Shown one piece after another: positions 7,844 to 15,451 of a DNA stretch of 18,107 nucleotides. Made by a program: the position numbers and the translations under genes. Under the pieces are notes generated by a model, which had not been told where the DNA came from, did no database searches, and saw only the letters and a program-made list of their open reading frames with translations. Positions within the stretch are counted from its first letter, which is position 1; each line of letters opens with the position of its first letter. Source of the stretch: RXIX01 sp003989075 (GTDB lineage: Bacteria > Pseudomonadota > Gammaproteobacteria > Competibacterales > Competibacteraceae); assembly GCA_029780415.1 (NCBI GenBank), contig JAKOYN010000144.1, positions 1 to 18,107 on the forward strand. Direction: 5' to 3'.

Positions 7844-8664
7844 ATCGTGTTACCGGGCAGTGAAGAGGGGTGCGCCGTCAGGCTGAGCAGCACGGCGGTG
7901 AGAGCTGCGTCGCTGGCGTCCTGGGCGAGCAGGAGGTGGCGACAACCGTATTCTGTGGCGGTTTGCCGGGTGCGGGTGCTGACCACGATTAAAGGCGTGG
8001 CGCGTAAGTAATCTTGCCCGGTAGCGCCCAGCATATCAAACAGATTGCGCAGACTTTCGTCGCTGGTCACGATGACCGCGCCGATTGCGCCGCGCGCCCA
8101 GCAGTCCAGTACGGGCTCGGGATCCAGCAGCGGCCGCTGCCGCTGGTAAACCACGGCATGTTCCACCAGGGCGCCGCGGTCGCGCAGGGTGTCGGCGAGC
8201 AGCGTTCGACCACCCGCGCCCCGCACCATCAGCACCCGCTGGCCGCTGATACGTGCGCCCTGCAGACGGTCCAGCGCCAGCAGGCCCTCGCTGGTCGCCT
8301 CTTTCGCCGCTTGCAGACAGGGCGCGATACCCTGACCGGCCAGCGCCCGCGCGGTTGCGGCACCGATCGCGGCAATCTCCAGGCCGGGCGGCAGAGTGTC
8401 ACCCTGTTCCCGGATCAGCGGCAGCGCCCCGCTCACGGCGTTGACGCTGGTAAAGATGGCCAGATCGTAATCGGCCAGCCGGGCGAATCGCGCCCGCGCT
8501 AAGGTCAATGCCGGATCGGGTGGTGGGCCGATAGCCAGGGTTGGATAGCGGATTGCCACGCCGCCGTGCTGCTCGATCAGGCGGCACAGCGGTTCAACCT
8601 GGTGCGCCGGGCGGGTGACCAGCACGCCCAGGCCGCCCAGCGTCGGGAGCGGTGCGTCGGTCAC
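7840..8664 (-). CDS. hemD: Uroporphyrinogen-III synthase
   Basis: HemD closes the linear tetrapyrrole hydroxymethylbilane into uroporphyrinogen III while inverting ring D. The 274 residues show the weakly conserved family pattern: GVLVTRPAHQVEPL near the N-terminus, DLAIFTSVNAVSGAL (about residues 67-81), AAIGAATARAL, LMVRGAGGRTLLADTLRDRGA and VIVTSDESLRNLF, ending with a STRTRQTATEYG segment. It begins with GTG at 8664, overlapping the hemC stop in a GTGA, so it is probably translated by ribosomes finishing hemC. It is slightly longer than the E. coli protein (246 residues). Identification rests on these motifs plus its position right after hemC. Confidence 0.95.
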   Translation of the reverse strand: MTDAPLPTLGGLGVLVTRPAHQVEPLCRLIEQHGGVAIRYPTLAIGPPPDPALTLARARFARLADYDLAIFTSVNAVSGALPLIREQGDTLPPGLEIAAIGAATARALAGQGIAPCLQAAKEATSEGLLALDRLQGARISGQRVLMVRGAGGRTLLADTLRDRGALVEHAVVYQRQRPLLDPEPVLDCWARGAIGAVIVTSDESLRNLFDMLGATGQDYLRATPLIVVSTRTRQTATEYGCRHLLLAQDASDAALTAVLLSLTAHPSSLPGNTI

Positions 8665-9599
8665 GGCGCGGAATCGGCCAGTACGCGGCGCAGGATGGCC
8701 GCAGCGCCGCGGCCGAGCAGTTCCTCGGCCAGGGCAATGCCGAGCGCATCCGCATCCAATGCCGCACCGCGGATATCACCGGCAATCAGCCGGCTGCCGT
8801 CCGGTTCACCCACCAGACCCCGCAGCCAGAGCCGGTCGCCATCGAGCAGGGCATGGCCGGCAATCGGCACCTGACAGCCGCCTTGCAGGCGGGCATTGAA
8901 GGCCCGTTCCGCCGCGACCCGGGTATGGGTAGCCGGATCGTCGAGCGGCGCGATCAGCGCCTGGGTACGGGCATCATCCAGCCGGCATTCGATGCCGATG
9001 GCGCCCTGACCGATGGCGGGCAGGCTCTGTTCCGGTTCCAGTGCCCAGGTGATGCGCGTGTCCAGGCCCAACCGTTTCAGCCCGGCAGCGGCGAGCAGAA
9101 TGGCATCGAATTCACCGGCATCGAGCCTGGCCAGCCGGCTGCCGACATTGCCGCGCAGACTGCTGATGCGCCAGCCGGGGTGGCGGGCGGCCAGTTGGCA
9201 TTGGCGGCGCAGGCTGGAGGTACCGACGCGGGCATCGGCGGGCAGGGCATCGGGATGCGGATAGTGATTGGAGACGAAGGCATCGCGCGGATCCTCACGC
9301 GCCAGGATCACCGGCAGGCCGAGCCCGGCGGGAAATTCGACCGGCACATCCTTCATGGAATGCACGGCCAGATCGGCGCGGCCTTCGAGCAGGCCCTGTT
9401 CCAGTTCCTTGACGAACAGGCCCTTACCGCCGACCTTGGCTAGCGGGCTGTCGAGGATCTTGTCGCCGCGGGTGAGCATGCCGATCAGCTCCACATGCAG
9501 GCCGGGATGGGCCTGCCGCAGGCGTTCGGCGACGTGTTCAGCTTGCCACAGGGCAAGGGGGCTTTGGCGGGTAGCGATGCGCAGGATGTCAGCGGGCAT
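8661..9599 (-). CDS. hemC: Hydroxymethylbilane synthase (porphobilinogen deaminase)
   Basis: HemC joins four porphobilinogen molecules into hydroxymethylbilane on a covalently bound dipyrromethane cofactor. The 312 residues match the usual length. LRIATRQSPLALWQAEHV starts the protein; HSMKDVP gives the catalytic Asp at residue 84; VGTSSLRRQCQL and SLRGNVGSRLARLD bind substrate carboxylates; and the cofactor cysteine is Cys242 in LQGGCQVPIAGHA. These numbers agree with E. coli Asp84 and Cys242. It is the first gene of the leftward operon and diverges from argH with only 47 bases between the two start codons. Confidence 0.98.
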   Translation of the reverse strand: MPADILRIATRQSPLALWQAEHVAERLRQAHPGLHVELIGMLTRGDKILDSPLAKVGGKGLFVKELEQGLLEGRADLAVHSMKDVPVEFPAGLGLPVILAREDPRDAFVSNHYPHPDALPADARVGTSSLRRQCQLAARHPGWRISSLRGNVGSRLARLDAGEFDAILLAAAGLKRLGLDTRITWALEPEQSLPAIGQGAIGIECRLDDARTQALIAPLDDPATHTRVAAERAFNARLQGGCQVPIAGHALLDGDRLWLRGLVGEPDGSRLIAGDIRGAALDADALGIALAEELLGRGAAAILRRVLADSAP

Positions 9600-9646
9600 G
9601 GTCTGGTAAGCTATGGCGTTCTTAATTTAACCAAGCAGCATATCTT
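9600..9646. promoter_or_regulatory. Compact 47-bp divergent promoter region for hemC and argH
   Basis: The region is AT-rich compared with its surroundings (TTCTTAATTTAACC near 9619-9632). It separates the start codons of hemC (9599, minus) and argH (9647, plus). No hexamer pair close to the sigma-70 consensus fits entirely inside it, so the promoters are probably weak or extend into the coding sequences. Neither gene has a strong Shine-Dalgarno, so one or both transcripts may have very short leaders. Confidence 0.35.
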
Positions 9647-11050
9647 ATGAGCGACACACAGACCAACAAGACCTGGGGCGGGCGCTTTACCGAAAGCACC
9701 GATGCCTTCGTGGCGGCGTTCACGGCGTCGGTGGACTTCGACCGGCGCATGTACCGGCAGGATATCGCCGGCTCCATCGCCCACGCGCGGATGCTGGCGC
9801 GGGTCGGCGTGCTGTCCGAGGCGGACTGCGCGGCGATTGTCAGCGGCCTGGAGACGATCCGCGCCGAGATTGAGAGCGGCGCCTTTGAATGGTCGGTGGC
9901 GCTGGAAGATGTGCACATGAACATCGAGGCGCGGCTGACCGCACGCATCGGCGATGCCGGCAAGCGCCTGCACACAGGCCGTTCGCGCAACGATCAGGTC
10001 GCGACCGATGTGCGCCTGTATCTGCGCGATGCCATCGACGCGATTTTCATCGAGTTGCGGCGACTGCTGGCCGGGCTGGCGACGCAGGCCGAAGTCGAGG
10101 CCGGAACCATCATGCCCGGCTTTACCCATCTGCAGGTGGCGCAGCCGGTGACCTTTGGCCATCACCTGCTGGCCTGGTTTGAGATGCTCAAGCGCGACTA
10201 CGAGCGGCTGCTGGATTGCCGCAAGCGGGTCAACATCATGCCGCTGGGCGCGGCGGCGCTGGCGGGCACCAGTTACCCGCTGGATCGGGTCTACAGTGCG
10301 CAGTTGCTCGGGTTCAGTGCGCCAGCGGCCAACTCGCTGGATGCGGTCAGCGATCGCGATTTCGCCCTGGAATTCACCGCGGCGGCCGCGATCCTGATGA
10401 CCCATCTATCGCGGATGTCCGAGGAACTGGTGCTGTGGTCCTCGGCGCAGTTTGATTTCATCGACCTGCCGGATCGTTTCTGCACCGGCTCCTCGATCAT
10501 GCCGCAGAAGAAGAATCCCGACGTGCCGGAGCTGGTGCGCGGCAAGACCGGTCGGGTCAACGGCCACCTGATTGCGCTGCTGACGCTGATGAAGAGCCAG
10601 CCGCTGGCCTACAACAAGGACAATCAGGAGGACAAGGAACCGCTGTTCGATACCGTCGATACCGTACTCGGTTGCCTGCGCGCCTTTGCCGATATGGTGC
10701 CGGCGCTGCGTGCCAAGCGCGGCAATATGCTCGAATCGGCGCGGCGCGGTTTCGCCACTGCGACCGATCTGGCCGATTATCTGGTGCGCAAGGGCGTACC
10801 GTTCCGCGATGCTCATGAGATTGTCGGCAAGGCGGTGCGGCTGGGCGTGGAAAGCGGGCGGGATCTGGCTGAGATGACGTTGGCGGACCTGCAGCAGTTT
10901 TCGCCGCTGATCGAACAGGATGTGTTCGCGGTGCTGTCGTTGCAGGGCTCGGTGGCGGCGCGCGATGTGCTGGGCGGCACCGCGCCCAACCGGGTGCGTG
11001 AAGCAGCGGCGGCGGCACGGAACTGGCTAGCGGCGGCGGAGTTGCCATGA
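9647..11050 (+). CDS. argH: Argininosuccinate lyase
   Basis: ArgH splits argininosuccinate into arginine and fumarate, the last step of arginine synthesis. The 467 residues are of normal length. TWGGRF opens the protein, GRSRNDQVATD (111-121) binds substrate, His161 in PGFTHLQ is a catalytic-site residue, and GSSIMPQKKNP (281-291) is the fumarase/aspartase superfamily signature with the catalytic serine. The start at 9647 gives a normal N-terminus, although its Shine-Dalgarno is poor. Divergence from hemC is typical of gammaproteobacteria such as Pseudomonas. The stop codon is directly followed by the start of the next gene, so the downstream deacetylase may be co-transcribed with it. Confidence 0.98.
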   Translation: MSDTQTNKTWGGRFTESTDAFVAAFTASVDFDRRMYRQDIAGSIAHARMLARVGVLSEADCAAIVSGLETIRAEIESGAFEWSVALEDVHMNIEARLTARIGDAGKRLHTGRSRNDQVATDVRLYLRDAIDAIFIELRRLLAGLATQAEVEAGTIMPGFTHLQVAQPVTFGHHLLAWFEMLKRDYERLLDCRKRVNIMPLGAAALAGTSYPLDRVYSAQLLGFSAPAANSLDAVSDRDFALEFTAAAAILMTHLSRMSEELVLWSSAQFDFIDLPDRFCTGSSIMPQKKNPDVPELVRGKTGRVNGHLIALLTLMKSQPLAYNKDNQEDKEPLFDTVDTVLGCLRAFADMVPALRAKRGNMLESARRGFATATDLADYLVRKGVPFRDAHEIVGKAVRLGVESGRDLAEMTLADLQQFSPLIEQDVFAVLSLQGSVAARDVLGGTAPNRVREAAAAARNWLAAAELP

Positions 11051-12166
11051 ATGGGAAAGCCTCCGTTCGATCTGCTTAGGAAACGGGGTTGGCGTGGTCT
11101 GATGGCGGTTCTATTGGCCATCAGCCCCTTAATCGGCAAGGCGGAACATGCCGCACTCAGCTCCATCGCCGAATGGTGGCCTGCGATCAGAAAGGCTATC
11201 GATGCGCATGCAATGGCCCGGCTGAATAAGGCTGTTCGGAACACCGCCGCGCCTGATGATCTATTGCGGGCATGCTGGACTCCTGCTGAACTGCGGGGTT
11301 CCGCAGGTGACAGAAGCATTCAAAAGCAGGCGTCCGACCCTTCGCCGCCTGAGCGCATCAGCTATCAAAAGCAGGCGCTGCTGCCGGAGAAGCTGGGCGG
11401 CTCAATCCGTTACGTCAAACCGCGCAACGCGGAAAAGTGGGTTGCGCTGACCTTTGATCTCTGCGAGCAGGCCCATGAGAAAAGCGGCTACGATGCCGAT
11501 CTGGTCAATTATCTGCGCGATCATCAGGTGAAAGCGACCTTCTTTGCCGGTGGCAAATGGATGCGCTCTCATCCGGTCAAGACCATGCAGCTTATGGCCG
11601 ATCCGCTTTTTGAAATCGGCAATCATGCCTGGACGCATGGCAATTTGCGCGTGCTGAATGGACCTGGCATGTATGACCAGATCACCTGGACGCAGGCCGA
11701 ATACGAAATACTGCGTGAGAAACTGCTGCAATCAAAGTGCGCGGCCCGGTTCGGCGAAAAAGCGGCTGCCGCCATTCCGCCTGCGCTGACCACATTCCGT
11801 TTTCCTTATGGTGCTTGTAATGCGCAGTCCCTTGCTGCGGTCAATCAGACCGGACTGGTCGCGATTCAATGGAATATCGTCACGGGCGATCCAGTCAGAG
11901 GACAAACGGCGCAGAATATCGCGCGCACTGTTTTGAATCAGGTTCAGCCCGGTTCCATCGTGGTAGCACATGCCAATGGTCGAGGCTGGCACACGGCCGA
12001 GGCCTTGCCGCTGATCATCTCCGGGCTGCGCAAGCAGGGCTATCGTTTTGTCACAATCAGCGAATTGCTCGCCACAGGTGAGGTGTTTGCCGCCGAGTCC
12101 TGTTACGAACTCAAGCCCGGCGATAATCTTCGCTATGATCGCCTTTTCAAGGCGGGCGCCCCATGA
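11051..12166 (+). CDS. Secreted polysaccharide deacetylase (carbohydrate esterase 4 / NodB family)
   Basis: This is a 371-residue protein with a likely signal peptide: basic residues at 10-15, a hydrophobic core at 16-29, and a possible cleavage site near KAEHA (30-34). The NodB-fold motifs are LTFDLCEQ (133-140, catalytic base Asp136), NHAWTHGN (191-198, metal ligands His192 and His196), FRFPYGACN (249-257), WNIVTGD (274-280) and VVAHANGRG with His307. Such enzymes remove acetyl groups from N-acetylated polysaccharides or peptidoglycan in the envelope. The usual TFDD motif is TFDL here, so the normal metal-binding Asp is absent. GGAG at 11038-11041 lies 9 bases before the ATG, which sits directly after the argH stop. 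The GC content looks lower than that of flanking genes. The true substrate is unknown. Confidence 0.85.
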   Translation: MGKPPFDLLRKRGWRGLMAVLLAISPLIGKAEHAALSSIAEWWPAIRKAIDAHAMARLNKAVRNTAAPDDLLRACWTPAELRGSAGDRSIQKQASDPSPPERISYQKQALLPEKLGGSIRYVKPRNAEKWVALTFDLCEQAHEKSGYDADLVNYLRDHQVKATFFAGGKWMRSHPVKTMQLMADPLFEIGNHAWTHGNLRVLNGPGMYDQITWTQAEYEILREKLLQSKCAARFGEKAAAAIPPALTTFRFPYGACNAQSLAAVNQTGLVAIQWNIVTGDPVRGQTAQNIARTVLNQVQPGSIVVAHANGRGWHTAEALPLIISGLRKQGYRFVTISELLATGEVFAAESCYELKPGDNLRYDRLFKAGAP

Positions 12167-12666
12167 TGAATCAAGGTCCTTTTCATGATGAATACTGCCT
12201 GTCCGGGTGCCGCCTTGTGCGCTTGCGGGCCGAAGATGCCCGGCCGGTTGCCAGCATGCTGGCGGGCATGAGTCCCTGGCTGGATCTGGGCTATTCCGCC
12301 ATGCAACTGGAACATTATCTGTCAGCCCATGATCCATCCCTGCATCGCTATACGGTGATGGTCGATGCGCTGATCGCCGGCGTGGTCGCAGTGCGTTATC
12401 CCTGGCTGAGAGGTTCCTATCTGGAGTTGATTGGTCTTTGCCCAGATCAGCAGGGACGTGGCCTGGGCACGGCCATTCTGTACTGGATGGAACGGGAAAC
12501 CGAAACACTGGCGATGAATTGCTGGGTTCTGGTCTCATCCTTCAATGATTCGGCCAGACGCTTTTATCTTCGGCAGGGATTCAGGGAAATCACGACCCTT
12601 GAGGCACTGGTCAGCCGGCATAGTAACGAACTTTTGCTGCGCAAAGTGCTGCGATTGCCCGCCTGA
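12163..12666 (+). CDS. GNAT-family N-acetyltransferase
   Basis: This 167-residue protein contains the acetyl-CoA-binding motif A of the GNAT fold, LELIGLCPDQQGRGLGTAIL (about 88-107), with the Q-x-x-G-x-G core at 97-102. A NDSARRFYLRQGF stretch (128-140) is the usual motif B region. It has no signal peptide, so it should act in the cytoplasm. It overlaps the deacetylase gene by 4 bases (ATGA), so the two are probably co-translated. An alternative start three bases downstream (12166) is possible. The acceptor amine is unknown; pairing with a deacetylase suggests, without proof, an acetyl-sugar or cell-wall-related substrate. Confidence 0.85.
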   Translation: MMNQGPFHDEYCLSGCRLVRLRAEDARPVASMLAGMSPWLDLGYSAMQLEHYLSAHDPSLHRYTVMVDALIAGVVAVRYPWLRGSYLELIGLCPDQQGRGLGTAILYWMERETETLAMNCWVLVSSFNDSARRFYLRQGFREITTLEALVSRHSNELLLRKVLRLPA

Positions 12667-12697
12667 GCGGTCGTGACGGTGACCGGTTTACGGCCAT

Positions 12698-12721
12698 TGC
12701 TGCGCCGGGCCGGGCGCAGCA
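12698..12721. terminator. Strong GC-rich hairpin between convergent genes
   Basis: TGCTGCGCC (12698-12706) and GGCGCAGCA (12713-12721) form a perfect 9-bp stem with a 6-base loop. It lies 32 bases past the acetyltransferase stop and 29 bases from the stop of the leftward hydrolase gene, so it could end transcripts from both sides. No T-run follows in either direction. Confidence 0.5.
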
Positions 12722-12749
12722 GGGCCGCGTGGTGAGTGTCAGCGGTTTG

Positions 12750-13439
12750 TCAGGTGCCTGAAACCGCCAGTACCCGCTGCAGCCAGGCGGAAATGTCGCC
12801 GATTTCCTCCCAGCATACCTCGTGGCCCATGCCGTAATCGTTCCAGTCCACCGCATAGCCGAGACTTTTCAGGGCCTCAGCGCTCTGCTGGCCATAGCGC
12901 ATCGGGATGACGGCATCATAGTCGCCGTGGGCGATGAACAGCGGCGTATGCTGATTGACGGCCTGGCGTTCGCTGGCCAGTGTTCCGGCCAGCGGGATAT
13001 AGCAGGACAGGGCCAGAATGCCGGCCAGCCGTTGCCGGTAGCGCAGGCCGGTGTGCAGCGCCATCGCCCCACCCTGGGAAAAACCGGCCAGCACGATGCG
13101 TTCAGCCGGGATGCCGCGCTGCTGTTCCCGTTCCAGCAGTCGGTCAATCGCGGCCGCCGAGGCCTGCACACCGACCTGATCCTCCTCGCGCGGCAGGTCG
13201 AGGCTGAAGACGTCGTACCAGGCGCGCATGCGCATGCCGCCGTTCAGGGTCACGGGACGGATTGGCGCGTTGGGAAAGACAAAGCGCGCGCCCAGCGTCG
13301 CCGGCAGGCGCAGTTCCGGCACGATCGGTTCGAAATCATGGGCGTCGGCGCCCAGGCCGTGCATCCAGATAATGCTGGCATGGACCGGACCCTGCGGTTC
13401 GATCTCGATCGTGCTCAGTGCGAGGTCAGTCTGGCTCAT
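12750..13439 (-). CDS. Alpha/beta-hydrolase carboxylesterase (phospholipase/carboxylesterase family)
   Basis: This 229-residue cytoplasmic serine hydrolase resembles the small bacterial carboxylesterases related to eukaryotic acyl-protein thioesterases. IIWMHGLGADAHDF (23-36) is the oxyanion-loop region, the nucleophile is Ser121 in GFSQGG, the acid Asp175 is in HGDYDAVIP, and the base His206 is in MGHEV. Length and motif order match the family closely. AAGGGG lies 8 bases upstream of the ATG at 13439, and a TTGACA promoter precedes it. These enzymes hydrolyse short-chain or lysophospholipid esters in vitro; the native substrate is unknown. It is convergent with the acetyltransferase and divergent from lptM. 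Confidence 0.93.
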   Translation of the reverse strand: MSQTDLALSTIEIEPQGPVHASIIWMHGLGADAHDFEPIVPELRLPATLGARFVFPNAPIRPVTLNGGMRMRAWYDVFSLDLPREEDQVGVQASAAAIDRLLEREQQRGIPAERIVLAGFSQGGAMALHTGLRYRQRLAGILALSCYIPLAGTLASERQAVNQHTPLFIAHGDYDAVIPMRYGQQSAEALKSLGYAVDWNDYGMGHEVCWEEIGDISAWLQRVLAVSGT

Positions 13440-13471
13440 TGGGCAATCCCCTTGGAAAACAGTCGAACGGC

Positions 13472-13500
13472 ATTAGCCGCAAAGCCAGCGACCTTGTCAA
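13472..13500 (-). promoter_or_regulatory. Sigma-70-type promoter for the carboxylesterase gene
   Basis: Read on the minus strand, a perfect TTGACA (-35, 13500-13495) is followed after exactly 17 bases by GCTAAT (-10, 13477-13472, four of six consensus bases). The -10 ends 33 bases before the ATG at 13439, leaving room for a short leader with the AAGGGG ribosome binding site. Confidence 0.6.
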
Positions 13501-13526
13501 GCCGCACCCATGGGCGCTCGGCGCGC

Positions 13527-13532
13527 TATACT
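13527..13532 (+). promoter_or_regulatory. Likely -10 element for the lptM-lysA operon
   Basis: TATACT at 13527-13532 is one base from the TATAAT consensus. It lies 37 bases before the lptM ATG at 13569. No good -35 is seen at the right distance, so the promoter may depend on an activator. GAGGAG at 13555-13560 is a strong Shine-Dalgarno 8 bases before that ATG, which favours it over the in-frame GTG at 13560. Confidence 0.45.
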
Positions 13533-13568
13533 GGCGGCCATTTTTTGCCGAGCTGAGGAGTGTTTCGC

Positions 13569-13748
13569 ATGCGCCTTCTTCATCCCGGATCCGTACTGGC
13601 GTGTCTGCTCGCTGTGCTGCTGGTTGGCTGCGGCCAGAAAGGCCCACTCTATCTGCCCAAGCCGCCCGCGCCAGCACCGACGGCCACGCCGCAGACCGCG
13701 CCGGCTCCAGCACCGGCTCCGATTCCGAACCCGACTGTGAAGCCCTGA
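13569..13748 (+). CDS. lptM: LptM/YifL-family small lipoprotein
   Basis: This 59-residue lipoprotein has a signal peptide (hydrophobic residues 8-20) and the lipobox LVGC, with lipidated Cys21. CGQKGPLYLP right after the cysteine is the LptM (YifL) signature. LptM of E. coli binds the LptD-LptE lipopolysaccharide translocon and promotes its maturation; the same outer-membrane role is likely here. The remainder is a Pro/Ala/Thr-rich tail without fold. The start at 13569 is supported by GAGGAG 8 bases upstream. It is the first gene of the operon, 4 bases before lysA, the position in which it is also found in Pseudomonas. Confidence 0.92.
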   Translation: MRLLHPGSVLACLLAVLLVGCGQKGPLYLPKPPAPAPTATPQTAPAPAPAPIPNPTVKP

Positions 13749-13752
13749 CGCC

Positions 13753-15012
13753 ATGGATCATTTTACCTATCGCAACGGCCAGTTGCATGCTGAGGACGTG
13801 CCGGTTGCCACGATCGCCGCCGCCGTTGGCACACCCTGCTACATCTATTCCCGCGCTACGCTGGAGCGGCACTGGCGGGCTTTCGACCACGCTTTTGGCG
13901 ATCACCCGCACCGGGTGTGCTACGCGGTCAAGGCCAACAGCAACCTGGCGGTATTGAATCTGCTGGCCCAGCTCGGTTCGGGCTTCGATATCGTTTCAGT
14001 CGGCGAGCTGGAACGGGTACTGGCCGCCGGCGGTGATCCGGGCAAGGTGGTGTTTTCCGGGGTCGGCAAGCGCCGTGATGAACTGGAGCGCGCTCTGGAA
14101 CTGGGCATCTACTGCTTCAACGTCGAATCCGAGGCCGAACTGGAACTGCTCGAACAGGTCGCGGCGGCGCGCGGCCAGCGGGCGCCGGTATCGCTGCGCA
14201 TCAACCCCGATGTCGATGCCCAGACCCATCCCTATATCTCCACCGGCCTGAAGCAGAACAAATTCGGCATTGCCATGGAACGTGCCCCGGCGGTTTATGA
14301 CCGGGCCGCAGCTTCGCCGCACCTGCAGGTGATCGGCATCGACTGCCATATCGGCTCGCAACTGACCCAGATCGCGCCGTTTGTCGATGCGCTCGAACGG
14401 GTGCTGGCCCTGGCGGCGCGGCTGGCGGGGCAGGGCATTGTCATTCGCCATCTCGATCTGGGTGGCGGGCTGGGCATCCGCTATCGCGATGAAGAACCGC
14501 CGCTGCCCGCCGAGCAGGCCACCGCGCTGTTGCGTCATCTGCGTGAGCTGCCCTATACCCTGCTGATCGAGCCGGGTCGGGCGATCATCGGCAATGCCGG
14601 CATTCTGCTGACGCGGGTGGAGTTGCTCAAACAGGGCGAGCAGAAGAGTTTTGCCGTGGTTGATGCGGCGATGAATGATCTGCTGCGCCCGGCGCTGTAT
14701 TCGGCCTGGCAGGACATCATTCCGGTGCAGCCGCGCACAACGGGAATGCCGCGCGTTTATGACGTGGTCGGGCCGGTGTGCGAGACCGGCGATTTTCTCG
14801 GCAAGGATCGCGAACTGAACGTCATGTCAGGCGATCTGCTGGCGGTGCGTTCCGCCGGCGCCTACGGCTTCAGCATGAGTTCCAACTACAATTCCCGGCC
14901 GCGCGCCGCCGAGGTGATGGTCGATGGTGACCGCTTCCAGGTGGTGCGCCGTCGCGAAACCGTGGCCGAACTGTATGCTGGCGAAGCGCTGCTGGATCCG
15001 GCGGGGCCTTGA
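13753..15012 (+). CDS. lysA: Diaminopimelate decarboxylase
   Basis: LysA makes lysine from meso-diaminopimelate using pyridoxal phosphate. The 419 residues are of normal length. Lys60 in CYAVKANSN is the PLP-binding lysine; GSGFDIVSVGELER, KQNKFGIA, DCHIGSQ (about 196-202) and LGGGLGI are cofactor- and substrate-binding segments; and GPVCETGDF near residue 340 supplies the active-site cysteine from the partner subunit. SAGAYGFSMSSNYNSRPR near the end completes the family pattern. No strong Shine-Dalgarno is present, but the ATG is 4 bases after the lptM stop, so coupling is likely. dapF, which supplies its substrate, lies three genes downstream. Confidence 0.98.
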   Translation: MDHFTYRNGQLHAEDVPVATIAAAVGTPCYIYSRATLERHWRAFDHAFGDHPHRVCYAVKANSNLAVLNLLAQLGSGFDIVSVGELERVLAAGGDPGKVVFSGVGKRRDELERALELGIYCFNVESEAELELLEQVAAARGQRAPVSLRINPDVDAQTHPYISTGLKQNKFGIAMERAPAVYDRAAASPHLQVIGIDCHIGSQLTQIAPFVDALERVLALAARLAGQGIVIRHLDLGGGLGIRYRDEEPPLPAEQATALLRHLRELPYTLLIEPGRAIIGNAGILLTRVELLKQGEQKSFAVVDAAMNDLLRPALYSAWQDIIPVQPRTTGMPRVYDVVGPVCETGDFLGKDRELNVMSGDLLAVRSAGAYGFSMSSNYNSRPRAAEVMVDGDRFQVVRRRETVAELYAGEALLDPAGP

Positions 15013-15015
15013 GCG

Positions 15016-15438
15016 ATGGCCACTGAATTCGTCAATCCAGGCCCGGACGGGATTCGTGCCCTGCTGCAGCGGGTGAAAACCATTGCCGTGGTCGGTTTAT
15101 CCGCTGCGCCGACGCGGCCAAGTCATCGGGTGGCTGCGGCCCTGCAGGGTTTTGGCTACCGCATCATTCCGGTGAATCCGGCGCTGAGTGAAGTGCTCGG
15201 CGAGCGTGCCTGGCCGAGCCTGCGCGAGCTGCCCGGGCCGGTCGATCTGGTGGACGTATTCCGCGAGTCGCGCCATGTCGCCGGACTGGTTGAGGACTGC
15301 CTGTCCCTGCAACTGCCGGCGCTGTGGCTGCAGGATGGCGTGATCGATGTTGCCGCTGCACAGCGGGCCCGCGCCGCCGGCATGACCGTAGTCATGGACC
15401 GCTGTCTGTATCGCGATTACCTGCAGTTCATCTCCTGA
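15016..15438 (+). CDS. CoA-binding domain protein (YccU family)
   Basis: This 140-residue single-domain protein has a Rossmann-like CoA-binding fold. TIAVVGLSAAPTRPSHRVA (22-40) is the nucleotide-binding loop, GYRIIPVNP (about 47-55) and DVFRESRHV (80-88) are family hallmarks, and WLQDGV (104-109) plus GMTVVMDRC (122-130) close the pattern. Proteins of this group resemble the CoA-binding half of succinyl-CoA synthetase and probably bind CoA or acyl-CoA; no enzyme activity is assigned. It starts 3 bases after the lysA stop, suggesting co-transcription. Its neighbours act on amino acids and acyl groups, so a link to CoA metabolism is possible but unproven. Confidence 0.88.
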   Translation: MATEFVNPGPDGIRALLQRVKTIAVVGLSAAPTRPSHRVAAALQGFGYRIIPVNPALSEVLGERAWPSLRELPGPVDLVDVFRESRHVAGLVEDCLSLQLPALWLQDGVIDVAAAQRARAAGMTVVMDRCLYRDYLQFIS

Positions 15439-15451
15439 GAACCTGATTAAC

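Noticed and set aside
6743..8011. A 422-codon open frame on the plus strand opposite hemX
   Set aside because: It mirrors the coiled-coil part of hemX, and its Leu/Gln repeats arise from the complementary strand. No start signal or domain supports it.
10406..10816. A minus-strand frame inside argH
   Set aside because: It is a shadow of the strongly supported argH. Composition and lack of motifs argue against a real gene.
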